Positions 29,881 through 37,919 of a stretch of 64,000 bases of DNA are shown here, piece by piece. Source of the stretch: Halodesulfovibrio aestuarii (GTDB lineage Bacteria; Desulfobacterota; Desulfovibrionia; Desulfovibrionales; Desulfovibrionaceae). How positions within the stretch are numbered: position 1 is the first letter of the stretch; each line of letters starts with the position of its first letter. The notes below the pieces were generated by a model, which was not told where the DNA came from, did not search any database, and was given only the letters and a program-made list of their open reading frames with translations. The stretch lies in the NCBI RefSeq assembly GCF_050571805.1, contig NZ_CP192219.1. One strand, given 5' to 3'. The translations under genes were made by a program, and so were the position numbers.

Positions 29881-30474
29881 TTATGAGCTTTTTACTAAAA
29901 CTTTGTCTGGAAAGTTTTTCAGCATCGTTTCACCTTCTGGTGTCAGAATTGATTCGGGATGAAACTGGACACCAACCCAAGGGCGGTCAGCATATTTTAT
30001 GCTCATAATCTCCTCTTCGCCGTCCGGTGTCTGTGTGGAGGACGTTGGAACAATTAATGTGTCTTCATTTTTTGTAATAATCAGTGAATGGTAGCGCGCT
30101 ACCTGCATTGGGGATGCTATTCCCTCAAAAAGCCCTTCGCCTGTATGGTCAATGTTCGAATGTTTCCCGTGCATAATGCGCGGAGCAACATCCACAGTGG
30201 CTCCTGCAAAATGGGCTAGAACCTGATGTCCTAAACAAACCCCCAGAACGGGGACTTCTTTAGGGAGCAGAGCTAAAAATTCTAGGCACAGCCCTGCATT
30301 TTCCGGTTTTCCCGGCCCGGGGGAGATACACACCATCTCTAGTTTTCCGCTTGCTGCAAGCTCCAACAATTCAGGATCATCATTGCGGACAACGTGTGGA
30401 TATCGTCCGGTTTTCTGGAATGCCTGCACCAAGTTAAAGGTAAAGGAATCGTAATTATCAATAAGAAGAAACAT
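29881..30474 (-). CDS. trpG: Anthranilate synthase, glutaminase component
   Basis: Class I glutamine amidotransferase (197 residues) that feeds ammonia to TrpE. The nucleophile cysteine is in VLGVCLGHQVLA near 80, the His-Glu pair in VGVQFHPESILTPEG near 170, and the start MFLLIDNYDSFTFNLV is typical. The ATG at 30474 has GGAGATAGT directly before it and is preferred to the longer frame. It is separated from trpE by about 170 nt that hold a hairpin element. Confidence 0.95.
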   Translation of the reverse strand: MFLLIDNYDSFTFNLVQAFQKTGRYPHVVRNDDPELLELAASGKLEMVCISPGPGKPENAGLCLEFLALLPKEVPVLGVCLGHQVLAHFAGATVDVAPRIMHGKHSNIDHTGEGLFEGIASPMQVARYHSLIITKNEDTLIVPTSSTQTPDGEEEIMSIKYADRPWVGVQFHPESILTPEGETMLKNFPDKVLVKSS

Positions 30475-30581
30475 ACTATCTCCATTGCGAGTCTGTTTGG
30501 TATCCACATGGGGCTTTAGCCGTGATGTTTTGTGTGGATGAAACTGTTTCGCAAATAAAATTTTTAGGAAGGAGAGCTGAG

Positions 30582-30625
30582 GGAGAACCTCTCGTAAAAA
30601 AGGTTTCCTCCAACCACCGGAGGCG
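30582..30625 (-). repeat. Hairpin element between trpE and trpG
   Basis: Two small stems: AACCT / AGGTT (30586-30590 with 30601-30605) and CCTCC / GGAGG (30607-30611 with 30619-30623). On the minus strand the second stem is followed by AAACC and then six T. It resembles intergenic hairpins I have seen in Desulfovibrio genomes, but only one copy is in this window, so repeat status is a guess. It may stabilise or partly terminate the trp message. Confidence 0.35.
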
Positions 30626-30643
30626 AAATAATAAATTGTCTAA

Positions 30644-32059
30644 TTATCGCCCTGCAAAAACGTCGGCTTGGCCTGTGGCGTTCAGAGTCACTTTGAGTAC
30701 GCGGCCTTTGTTCTGACATTCTTCCCATTCCTTTTCAGGAATGGAGTCATGAACGATGCCCGCACCGCACTGCCATTGGACAGTGTTGTCTTTGACCCAC
30801 ATTGTGCGGATAAGAATACCGGTATCGAGGTTCACGGACTCCTTATCCAGACCGAGCCAGCCGATGGTTCCTGCGTAGGCGCCTCGGGAGACTGCTTCTG
30901 TTTCTCCAATAATTTCGATGGCGCGAATCTTTGGTGCGCCGCTTACGGTTCCTGCGGGGAACGTTGCTCCGAGTACGTCGAGAGCATCATATCCCTTTTT
31001 AAGTTGTGCTTTCACGTATGAAGTCATGTGCATTACATGGCTGAATCGTTCGACTTGCATAAATTTGTCTACGGACACTGTGCCGGCTTCGGCGATGCGT
31101 CCCACGTCGTTTCGTCCAAGGTCTACGAGCATTACGTGTTCTGCGCGTTCTTTCGGATCGGCAAGAAGATCTTCTGCCAGCTGTGCATCCTCAGCATCTG
31201 TTGCGCCTCGTGGACGTGTGCCGGCGATAGGGCAGACTTCCACTACGTTGTTCTGGCATCGTACCATTGTCTCCGGTGAAGAGCCGATGAGCGTGATGTG
31301 TGAAAGACGCATGAAGAACATGTATGGTGACGGGTTAATTTGTCGTAATCTGCGATAGAGAACAAAAGGATCACCTTCGAATGAAGCCTGAAAACGGGTT
31401 GATACTACAACCTGAATGGCCTCACCCTGCCGTAGCTGTTCCTGTACCTTCTGCACGTTGCGCATGTAGGAAGCCTTGTCCGGTATGGTGGTTACTTCGC
31501 CAATGCAAGGTGCTTCCGGTGTGCGTTCAACCGCTGCTCGATCCATCTTGACGGGAAGGTTATCCGCGAGGTTGAGCATGCAAAGCTTATTGTAAAGGTG
31601 ATCAAAGAGAACAATTGTGCCGGGCAGCATAAGGCATGCATCGCTGTTTTCCGGTGGCAGTACTTCTTCTAATTTTTTTTCAAACATGCCGATTGTTGTG
31701 TAGCCGAAGTAACCAAACAATCCGCGGGCAATAGCGGGGAGCTCTTTCATATCGTCTTGTGGCTCAATGTGGATGGCTTCCATCACCTTGCGGGCACCTT
31801 CGATAAAGTCCATCCCTTCGTATTCTTTCAGCTCGTTGAGTCTGCTGTCGCGGGACGCTACTTCCAGTTTGCCGTTTTTACAGCCGAGACGAAGAAGCAG
31901 GTTAAAGCCGATAACACTATATCTGCCCCGTCTGCCGTCAACTTCCGCACTTTCAAGAAGAAATCCCTGACTGGTTCCGACGAGTCCCAGGAAGAGGCTT
32001 ATGGGGGTCTGAATGTCTGCTGCCAACCATTGGCCAGTCTGTTGTAACTTGATTTTCAT
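30644..32059 (-). CDS. trpE: Anthranilate synthase component I
   Basis: Chorismate plus ammonia to anthranilate; 471 residues. The N-terminal LLESAE motif (GFLLESAEVDGRRGRYSVIG near 33-52) is the tryptophan feedback site, and the C-terminal chorismate-binding domain shows MFFMRLSHITLIGSSPE, PIAGTRPRGA and GTVSGAPKIRAIEII. The ATG at 32059 is chosen by family N-terminus; the open frame extending to 32149 runs through a terminator and is not coding. The ribosome site is modest (GAGAGAAC). It lies directly behind a tryptophan-attenuator-like structure. Confidence 0.95.
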   Translation of the reverse strand: MKIKLQQTGQWLAADIQTPISLFLGLVGTSQGFLLESAEVDGRRGRYSVIGFNLLLRLGCKNGKLEVASRDSRLNELKEYEGMDFIEGARKVMEAIHIEPQDDMKELPAIARGLFGYFGYTTIGMFEKKLEEVLPPENSDACLMLPGTIVLFDHLYNKLCMLNLADNLPVKMDRAAVERTPEAPCIGEVTTIPDKASYMRNVQKVQEQLRQGEAIQVVVSTRFQASFEGDPFVLYRRLRQINPSPYMFFMRLSHITLIGSSPETMVRCQNNVVEVCPIAGTRPRGATDAEDAQLAEDLLADPKERAEHVMLVDLGRNDVGRIAEAGTVSVDKFMQVERFSHVMHMTSYVKAQLKKGYDALDVLGATFPAGTVSGAPKIRAIEIIGETEAVSRGAYAGTIGWLGLDKESVNLDTGILIRTMWVKDNTVQWQCGAGIVHDSIPEKEWEECQNKGRVLKVTLNATGQADVFAGR

Positions 32060-32090
32060 GGCATTTGTTCTCTCGTTTAGTGTGTTGATA

Positions 32091-32133
32091 GGGTCATAAA
32101 AAAAGCCGCACTTCTTATGAGAAGTGCGGCTTT
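32091..32133 (-). terminator. Terminator in front of trpE, part of a candidate trp attenuator
   Basis: On the minus strand an 11-bp perfect stem GCCGCACTTCT / AGAAGTGCGGC with the loop CATA is followed by seven T. It stands between the tyrA stop and the trpE start inside the operon. Its 5' arm can instead pair with GAGAAGTGC at 32176-32184 in the end of tyrA. Confidence 0.88.
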
Positions 32134-32167
32134 GTACTTGTGTAAGCACGAAGGGTACAATACGGAG

Positions 32168-32212
32168 CTATTGATGCACTTCTCCTGAGGAATCCGTAAA
32201 TCGCCACCACCA
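32168..32212 (-). promoter_or_regulatory. Candidate trp attenuator leader embedded in the 3' end of tyrA
   Basis: The end of tyrA encodes Trp-Trp-Trp (codons at 32204-32212) 14 codons from its stop. Nineteen nt later comes GAGAAGTGC (32176-32184), a copy of the terminator 3' arm and a 9-nt perfect complement of GCACTTCTC in the terminator 5' arm. A ribosome stalled at the Trp codons would leave this copy free to pair and block the terminator; a ribosome at the stop codon (32168-32170) would cover it and allow termination. Classical trpL logic, with tyrA acting as the leader peptide. Inferred from sequence only. Confidence 0.68.
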
Positions 32213-32959
32213 TAGAGCGCGCTCAACGATAACGTTGATGTCGCCACCAGCAGCAATATTAAGGATAGAACGATAGGAGCGCACAGCATCCTGAGAGCTT
32301 GGGTTTGCTTCAAATAAGCCTTCAAAGAGTTCTGCATCTTTGGTGATCATTTTTTCGGCAGCTTTCAGGCGGCGTTCAAAAGACGGCGTAAGGTACGGCA
32401 TTACGTTTTCCTTATCTGCCAGAAGGGCAAGATAAGAAACAGACGTAACGAAATTTAAACTTTGGATGAGTGCAGCAGCTTTGTCATGCTCTTCTGCTGA
32501 AGAACAGAACGGCTCACAGCCGATACGTGTGAAGAGTTCTTCAACCATGTGTGCAGAGTCTGCATCACAGCCTTCGGAAGGCGTAATTGCAACACGTACA
32601 TCATCAGCCTTCGGCTCTGGGCCGAAGAGAGGATGTGTCCCCACAACGGGACCTGTGTATGCTTTCTGCATCTGCATCATGGGTTGAACCTTTACTGAAG
32701 TAATATCCGCCAAAATCTGTGGCGGCTTCATATGCGCGGTAACGCGCTTCACAACATCGTTAAATACGGCTGCCGGAACACATACCAGCACTATTTGTGC
32801 ATCTGTAATTCCTGCCTCTAACACTTCGTCTGTTAACGGCTGGTCAATTTCTGCTACTTCCAGACCAGCTTTGGAAAAGCGGGGGCAAAACATGGCTCCC
32901 ATTTTCCCTGTAGCTCCTACAACGGCAACTTTTTTGAGCGTAAAGTCTATCTCCTGCAT
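32168..32959 (-). CDS. tyrA: Prephenate dehydrogenase
   Basis: NAD(P)-dependent oxidative decarboxylation of prephenate to 4-hydroxyphenylpyruvate for tyrosine; 263 residues. The nucleotide site is VAVVGATGKMGAMF near 12, the active-site histidines are expected in VVGTHPLFGPEPKADD near 105 and in EEHDKAAALIQSLNF near 155. There is no chorismate mutase domain (that is on PheA) and no ACT domain. The tail ALWWWRFTDSSGEVHQ is peculiar: three tryptophans that appear to serve as an attenuator leader. The ATG at 32959 overlaps the end of aroA by 13 nt. Confidence 0.9.
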   Translation of the reverse strand: MQEIDFTLKKVAVVGATGKMGAMFCPRFSKAGLEVAEIDQPLTDEVLEAGITDAQIVLVCVPAAVFNDVVKRVTAHMKPPQILADITSVKVQPMMQMQKAYTGPVVGTHPLFGPEPKADDVRVAITPSEGCDADSAHMVEELFTRIGCEPFCSSAEEHDKAAALIQSLNFVTSVSYLALLADKENVMPYLTPSFERRLKAAEKMITKDAELFEGLFEANPSSQDAVRSYRSILNIAAGGDINVIVERALWWWRFTDSSGEVHQ

Positions 32960-34269
32960 GGTGAAACTTTCTCCCACTCTTCCCAGAAGGTCGGGAAGGA
33001 TTTAGAAACACAGGCTTTGTTATCAAGCTCAATGTCACCGAGCGCGAACTGGAGTAATGAAAGACTCATTGCCATACGGTGGTCGTTGTAGGTTTTAAAT
33101 ACAGTGCCTTCAGGCGCTGTAATAGCTTTTCTATCAGGACGGATAATTATTCCGTCTTCTGTGACTTCAGTGTCGATACCGGCTTTACGTAATTCTGTTG
33201 CCGGTGCGGCAAGACGGTCACACTCTTTAATCCGCAAATGCGCTACGTTGCGGATGGTAGTGCTACCTTCTGCGTATGCTGCAAGTGCGGCAACTGTCGG
33301 AACTAAGTCTGGGCAGTTCCCCATGTCTACATCAATTCCTTTCAATTTGGAAGGATGAACAATGACATTTTTGTCATTTATTTCAAGAGTGGCACCCATC
33401 TGCTGTAGTATAGTGAACATCGCTTTGTCACCTTGCAAGGAATTCGCATGAAGATTGGCAATGCGTACTGGCTCAGTACCAAGCGTACCTGCTGCGAGGA
33501 AGTATGATGCGTTAGACCAGTCTCCTTCAACAGTGTAGGAACCATTTCGGTACATGCCTGGTTTAACAATGAAGCGGGTTTTGTTCGGTACAGCTGTTTC
33601 AAATGTGCGCCAGTCTTTTTCAATCCATTCAGAATCTTCAAGCATTTCTACGCTGAAGGTGATGCCGAACTGCTCCATTGCGTCCAGCGTAAGCCCCACG
33701 TACGGCCAGCTCACAGCTTTGTTACCGACTAGATTAATAGTCAGGCCACGTGTGGAAGGTGCTGCCAGCAGCAGGCCGGAGAGGTACTGACTGGATTCTT
33801 CCAATGATATGGAAACTTCGCTGCCTTTTAGTCCGTCTGTGTCCAAAACTACAGGGGGGCACCCCTCTGCGCCTTCATATGTAACATTTACTGTAAGGCT
33901 TGAGAGTGCATTTGCAAGCTCTTTTATAGGCCGTTCATGCATGCGCGGCGCACCGTGGATGCGGAATTTACCTAACCCTGCTGCGAGAACGGCCGTTAAT
34001 AGGCGGCATGTTGTTCCAGATTCATGTACGTCACAGGATACAGGCTCATCTATTCCGCCCGCCGGTGTGCCGCAGCAACCGGTGACGCTATACACGCCCG
34101 CTTCCTGCCGATAGATTCTTGCGCCGCAGTCGTTAAAGATACCGATGGTGCGGGCTAAATCTTCACTTTCAAGTACTCCGGACACTATGGATTCTCCAGC
34201 TGCCATAGCGGCGCCGATGATCATACGGTGAGATACTGATTTAGAAGCTGGTGCGGTGATAGCGATCAT
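32947..34269 (-). CDS. aroA: EPSP synthase (3-phosphoshikimate 1-carboxyvinyltransferase)
   Basis: Joins PEP to shikimate 3-phosphate. 440 residues, inside-out alpha/beta barrel. The N-terminal lysine-serine pair is in APASKSVSHRMIIGAAMA, the PEP loop is HESGTTCRLLTAVLAAG near 84, and later GDWSNASYFLAAG near 248 and the end KTYNDHRMAMSLSLLQFA are typical. The gene lies between pheA and tyrA in the common-pathway half of the operon. Confidence 0.95.
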   Translation of the reverse strand: MIAITAPASKSVSHRMIIGAAMAAGESIVSGVLESEDLARTIGIFNDCGARIYRQEAGVYSVTGCCGTPAGGIDEPVSCDVHESGTTCRLLTAVLAAGLGKFRIHGAPRMHERPIKELANALSSLTVNVTYEGAEGCPPVVLDTDGLKGSEVSISLEESSQYLSGLLLAAPSTRGLTINLVGNKAVSWPYVGLTLDAMEQFGITFSVEMLEDSEWIEKDWRTFETAVPNKTRFIVKPGMYRNGSYTVEGDWSNASYFLAAGTLGTEPVRIANLHANSLQGDKAMFTILQQMGATLEINDKNVIVHPSKLKGIDVDMGNCPDLVPTVAALAAYAEGSTTIRNVAHLRIKECDRLAAPATELRKAGIDTEVTEDGIIIRPDRKAITAPEGTVFKTYNDHRMAMSLSLLQFALGDIELDNKACVSKSFPTFWEEWEKVSPCRR

Positions 34270-34295
34270 GGGGGGTGTCTCCAGTTAACTATTAA

Positions 34296-35489
34296 TTATT
34301 TATTCTGCTTATCCGTTACTGTGGCAATATCGCTGCCTTTAGTAAAGTCCATATATTGTCCGGCAGGGTAACTTCCAAGAATGCGCAGAGACTGACATTC
34401 TGTATGCAATTCTGTTAGAAGTTGCTCGTATTCTTCGGTAGAAAGGTCGCTTTCAATATCGACAAAGAAGACGTAACGCCATTTTTCGCCGCGCATCGGA
34501 CGCGATTCGAGCTTCTTCATGTTTAATCCTTCGCGTGCCATAATGTTAAGCACTTTTGCGAGGGCACCCGGTTTATCCGGTACGGTAAAGAGCAGGGATG
34601 TTTTGTCCTGTCCTTCTCCGTCGCTCGGCTTGGATCCGATGATGACGAAGCGTGTCCAGTTGTCCTGCATGTCTTCAATGTGTTCAGCAAGAACATTTAG
34701 CTTGAGTAAGTCCGCAAGGCTGCCGTGTCCGATGGCTGCTGCACCTTCTTCTTCCTGAACCCGGCGCGCCGCTGCTGCGGTACTTTCTGTCGGGATAATG
34801 CGCGCGTTCGGTAATGTTGCGCGTAGCCAGTGGGAGCATTGTCCCAACGGTTGCGGATGTGAGTATACGGTGTGAATATCTGCAAGCAGTTTTTCACGGG
34901 TAAGCAGGCTGTGGCTGATGCGGCAGAAAAGTTCAGCCTTTATGTAAAGATCATACTCCATGAAAAGGTCAAGACTTTGCCCGACTGAGCCGTGTAGAGA
35001 ATTTTCAAGCGGGATTACTCCCAGCTCACATTCTTTGTTAACAACAGCACTGAATACAGCATTAAGGTCTTTTTGCGGTATGTAATCTACCGAACGACCC
35101 AGAAACTTGACTCCTGCAAAGTAGGAAAAGGTTCCTTCCGGCCCGAGATAAGCAACTCGTTGAGGTCGCTGCAATGCTCGGGAGGAGGAGAATATTTCGC
35201 GGTAGATAAAACGCAGATGCTCAATAGGTATAGGCCCCTGATTATTGGAACGAAGGTTATCGAGCACTTCCTTTTCGCGGAACGGTTTAAATACGACATC
35301 TTGTGTACCGCGTTTCAGCTGGCCAACTTCCAGAGAAAGAGAGGCCCGCCGGTTGAGTAATTCAAGAAGCTCAATGTCTGTTGCGTCAATTTCTTTGCGA
35401 ACCTCTTTGAGGCGTGGCAGATTATCTACGCTGTTATCTGTATCGGCACCTGTTGTTGCAGGTGTGTCTACTTTCTTTTGTTCAGACAT
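34296..35489 (-). CDS. pheA: Bifunctional chorismate mutase / prephenate dehydratase (P-protein)
   Basis: Makes phenylpyruvate from chorismate. 397 residues. An N-terminal AroQ chorismate mutase (LPRLKEVRKEIDATDIELLELLNRR onwards, about 22-110), a prephenate dehydratase domain starting YLGPEGTFSYFAG near 118 with ENSLHGSVGQ and NWTRFVIIG (the TRF motif), and a C-terminal ACT domain with GALAKVLNIMAREGLNMKKLESRP that binds phenylalanine for feedback. Start at ATG 35489, one base after the preceding stop, with AAGGAAG. The short acidic N-terminal tail is unusual. Confidence 0.95.
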   Translation of the reverse strand: MSEQKKVDTPATTGADTDNSVDNLPRLKEVRKEIDATDIELLELLNRRASLSLEVGQLKRGTQDVVFKPFREKEVLDNLRSNNQGPIPIEHLRFIYREIFSSSRALQRPQRVAYLGPEGTFSYFAGVKFLGRSVDYIPQKDLNAVFSAVVNKECELGVIPLENSLHGSVGQSLDLFMEYDLYIKAELFCRISHSLLTREKLLADIHTVYSHPQPLGQCSHWLRATLPNARIIPTESTAAAARRVQEEEGAAAIGHGSLADLLKLNVLAEHIEDMQDNWTRFVIIGSKPSDGEGQDKTSLLFTVPDKPGALAKVLNIMAREGLNMKKLESRPMRGEKWRYVFFVDIESDLSTEEYEQLLTELHTECQSLRILGSYPAGQYMDFTKGSDIATVTDKQNK

Positions 35490-35490
35490 A

Positions 35491-36462
35491 TTAGTCTTCC
35501 TTGATATCTTCTTCGATTCGCATGCCGAAATGACGACCCGCAATGTCGGTACGAACGAGAATTTCGTCGCCTTTCTTTACGTTAACAACGCTGATCGGGT
35601 TGCCTTTTGTGTCAACTACGCGAATGGTTTCCGCATTCTGCAGGAACACTGCGCCTTCAACCCCGTTTACTTCGGCTTTAATGAGCAGCATAGGACGTAC
35701 TTCTGTTTTGCAGCGTCCTACGATTGCGGTGGAAGTTGTTCCGTCGTGGTTGACGATGAGCACTTCGTCGCCGGAAGAAAGTTCTTCAAGGTATGTTGTT
35801 TTATCGTGCGGAAGCTGTGTATACGCATGCACTGCACCGGCATTGATACGGAACGGGCGGGCAGCTACGTACTCATTGTTTTCGGTTTCTGCGTGGACGA
35901 GGAAGGTAAAGGCTGAAGAATTACCGACGAGCATACCCTGACCTCTCTTGAGGATGGAGAGTGTGTCAACACAAACTCGGTGGCCTAAGCCGGAGGGACG
36001 AACCTCGGTAACTGTTGCCGGAACAAGGTCTAAAGTGCCCATGGAAAGTTTGCATTGTGCTATAATCTGCTTCAATTGAGTAATTCCATCTGCGGTTACA
36101 ACCACGCCTTCTACGCCTCTTTCAAGAATGCCGAAAGCAAGGTGCGCTTCTTCGACTGTGTTGGCTTCAACCAGCACGTTGTCAGACTGCGCTAATAAAT
36201 TTTCAATCGGGATAATTTCCCATCCGTGACCGATAATGACTTGCTCGCCTTTTTTCAGACGTTCTACTGCCTCTTCTTCAACACTTTTTTCAGTAAGCGT
36301 AATGACAGGCATAGACTCTGCTGCGAGTACAGTGCAGAGGGACAGGCTGGCTACTCCGGCCATTTCTTTTTCTGGTACGATAATGCCATCAACGCCAGAT
36401 TCCAGAGCGAGGGTGACGTGATCTTTATTGAACGGTACGCTTGCGAAGAGAACTTTTTTCAT
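35491..36462 (-). CDS. 3-dehydroquinate synthase II (AroB', archaeal type)
   Basis: NAD-dependent oxidation and cyclisation of 2-amino-3,7-dideoxy-D-threo-hept-6-ulosonate to 3-dehydroquinate. 323 residues, unrelated to classical AroB. Typical pattern: short N-terminal barrel-like half with RLKKGEQVIIGHGWEIIPIENLL, then TVTEVRPSGLGHRVCVDTLS and the carboxy half VRPMLLIKAEVNGVEGAVFLQNAETIRVV. It follows the ADTH synthase gene directly, so the organism makes dehydroquinate by the methanogen-type route, not from DAHP. Confidence 0.9.
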   Translation of the reverse strand: MKKVLFASVPFNKDHVTLALESGVDGIIVPEKEMAGVASLSLCTVLAAESMPVITLTEKSVEEEAVERLKKGEQVIIGHGWEIIPIENLLAQSDNVLVEANTVEEAHLAFGILERGVEGVVVTADGITQLKQIIAQCKLSMGTLDLVPATVTEVRPSGLGHRVCVDTLSILKRGQGMLVGNSSAFTFLVHAETENNEYVAARPFRINAGAVHAYTQLPHDKTTYLEELSSGDEVLIVNHDGTTSTAIVGRCKTEVRPMLLIKAEVNGVEGAVFLQNAETIRVVDTKGNPISVVNVKKGDEILVRTDIAGRHFGMRIEEDIKED

Positions 36463-36487
36463 TTTTCTGAGTCCGGATAATATCGGG

Positions 36488-37288
36488 TTAATCGTTTCCT
36501 ACGAGTTCCATTGCCTGCTCAACATCCCAGTCTTCATGCACTACGCCGCGGAGCGCTTTAACGAGCATTGCACTGTTTTTGTGCTGGAAGACGTTACGAC
36601 CGACTGAAAGACCGGCACCGCCAGCGCGAACAGAGTCGTGAACCATGGTGATGAATTCGCGGGTGGAGTTCATTTTTTCGCCACCGGCGATAACGACAGG
36701 TACACAGCACGCTTCAACAACATGGGAGAAAGAGTCAATATCGCCAGGGTAGGAAACTTTGACGATGTCTGCGCCTAATTCTACCGCAACACGGGCACAA
36801 TGGGCGATGTGTGTGGCGTCGTAAGAATTGTGGATGTGTTTGCCACGGGCGTACATCATTGCGAGAAGCGGGATGCCCCATTCGTTTGCAATCGCGGACA
36901 CTTTGCCGAGGTCTGCCAGCATTTGGCTTTCTGTTTCATCGCCTAGGTTAACGTGAACGGATACACCGTCTGCACCGTGTTTAATTGCATCTTCAACGGT
37001 TGCAGTAAGTATTTTAGCATTAGGTGTAGGTGAAAGGGACGTTGAGCTTGAGAGATGAACGATAAGTCCAACGTCACGTCCGCCTGCACGGTGACCGCAG
37101 CGAACAAGCCCTTTGTGCATCAGTACGGCGTCTGCGCCACCTTCTGCAATGTTACTGACAGCTTTCCGCATATCTACAAGTCCGTCAATCGGGCCTACAG
37201 AAACACCGTGATCCATAGGAACAATGATTGTTCGTCCGGTGACTCTGTTGATGATGCGCTCCATGCGGATCTTCTTGCCAATTTCCAT
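36488..37288 (-). CDS. ADTH synthase (class I aldolase, first step of the alternative shikimate route)
   Basis: Fructose-bisphosphate-aldolase-like enzyme of 266 residues that condenses a ketose-derived fragment with aspartate semialdehyde to give 2-amino-3,7-dideoxy-D-threo-hept-6-ulosonate. Signatures: IVPMDHGVSVGPIDGL near 22, HLSSSTSLSP near 78, GVSVHVNLGDETE near 113, and the Schiff-base lysine in ADIVKVSYPGDIDSF near 175; VVIAGGEKMN forms the phosphate loop. First gene of the twelve-gene supra-operon; AAGGAGAATACG precedes the ATG. The 200 bases upstream must hold the promoter, which I cannot assign. Confidence 0.9.
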   Translation of the reverse strand: MEIGKKIRMERIINRVTGRTIIVPMDHGVSVGPIDGLVDMRKAVSNIAEGGADAVLMHKGLVRCGHRAGGRDVGLIVHLSSSTSLSPTPNAKILTATVEDAIKHGADGVSVHVNLGDETESQMLADLGKVSAIANEWGIPLLAMMYARGKHIHNSYDATHIAHCARVAVELGADIVKVSYPGDIDSFSHVVEACCVPVVIAGGEKMNSTREFITMVHDSVRAGGAGLSVGRNVFQHKNSAMLVKALRGVVHEDWDVEQAMELVGND

Positions 37289-37493
37289 CGTATTCTCCTT
37301 AGCGTGTACTCAGTGAAGCAATCACCCGGTAAGTTAGAATGCATTGTTGTTAGCATTATGCAGCAAAAAACCAGTTTTGTTTTGCTTGCCCGATCTTTTA
37401 TCAATCTTTGGGCGTTTGGCATAGTTGCTAAAAGGGCATTTTCTTATCAAGTGGTTCAATGAAGTTTTAGGGTTGGCCGCCACAGCTTGCGCA

Positions 37494-37531
37494 TAAAAAA
37501 AAGAGCCGCAGGCTGTGTGCCCGCGGCTCTA
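37494..37531 (-). terminator. Minus-strand terminator upstream of the aromatic operon
   Basis: AGAGCCGC / GCGGCTCT stem with internal GC-rich extension, followed on the minus strand by a run of eight T. It would stop transcription coming from the nitroreductase side before the aromatic operon promoter. Confidence 0.75.
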
Positions 37532-37541
37532 AGTTTTCTAG

Positions 37542-37718
37542 TTGGTGTCGAATGTTTGCTTACAAGAAGGCACCAGAAAACCGGCCACGGGCTTTGCCAT
37601 AGCTAAAGAAGAACCAAAAATAAAAGTTGGTTTCGTAAGAAGCTGGTTTGGCAAAGATTGCGTTCATGGTGTTTCTGATTTCCTTAACAAGTTTGTTAAA
37701 TTCGATGCTGAAGAATAG
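37542..37718 (+). CDS. Doubtful 58-residue ORF, possibly a gene remnant
   Basis: A plus-strand frame opening with TTG (or GTG at 37545). The second half is protein-like: AIAKEEPKIKVGFVRSWFG, then DCVHGVSDFLNKFVKFDAEE. There is no convincing ribosome site and no recognised family. A weak plus-strand terminator (GAGGG / CCCTC then TTTTTG) lies at about 37856-37876. It could be the tail of a decayed gene. Confidence 0.25.
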   Translation: MVSNVCLQEGTRKPATGFAIAKEEPKIKVGFVRSWFGKDCVHGVSDFLNKFVKFDAEE

Positions 37719-37725
37719 TGACGAG

Positions 37726-37818
37726 AGGCGATTTATGTCAATACGAAATTTAAAATTTTTGTTAAATAAGCCAAAAGTCGTATGTAACATGATGAATTTA
37801 CATGATATAAAATCGCCT
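37726..37818. repeat. Nested inverted repeats, A/T-rich
   Basis: AGGCGATTT at 37726 and AAATCGCCT at 37810 are perfect 9-base inverted repeats; inside them ATACGA at 37741 faces TCGTAT at 37778. Between the arms the sequence is very A/T-rich. It may be a cruciform-forming or structured RNA element, or a mobile-element scar. No gene is visible here. Confidence 0.4.
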
Positions 37819-37919
37819 ATATAATGAGCTCAGCATAAATGACTTGATTTTGGAGGGAACAACCCTCTTTTTGTTTCAAAAACGCCTTTTGCTTCATTTT
37901 GTGCAAGTTCGTTACTGTA

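Noticed and set aside
37560..37790. A 76-codon minus-strand frame upstream of the aromatic operon
   Set aside because: The composition is dominated by Phe/Asn/Lys from A/T-rich DNA, and the frame spans the inverted repeats.
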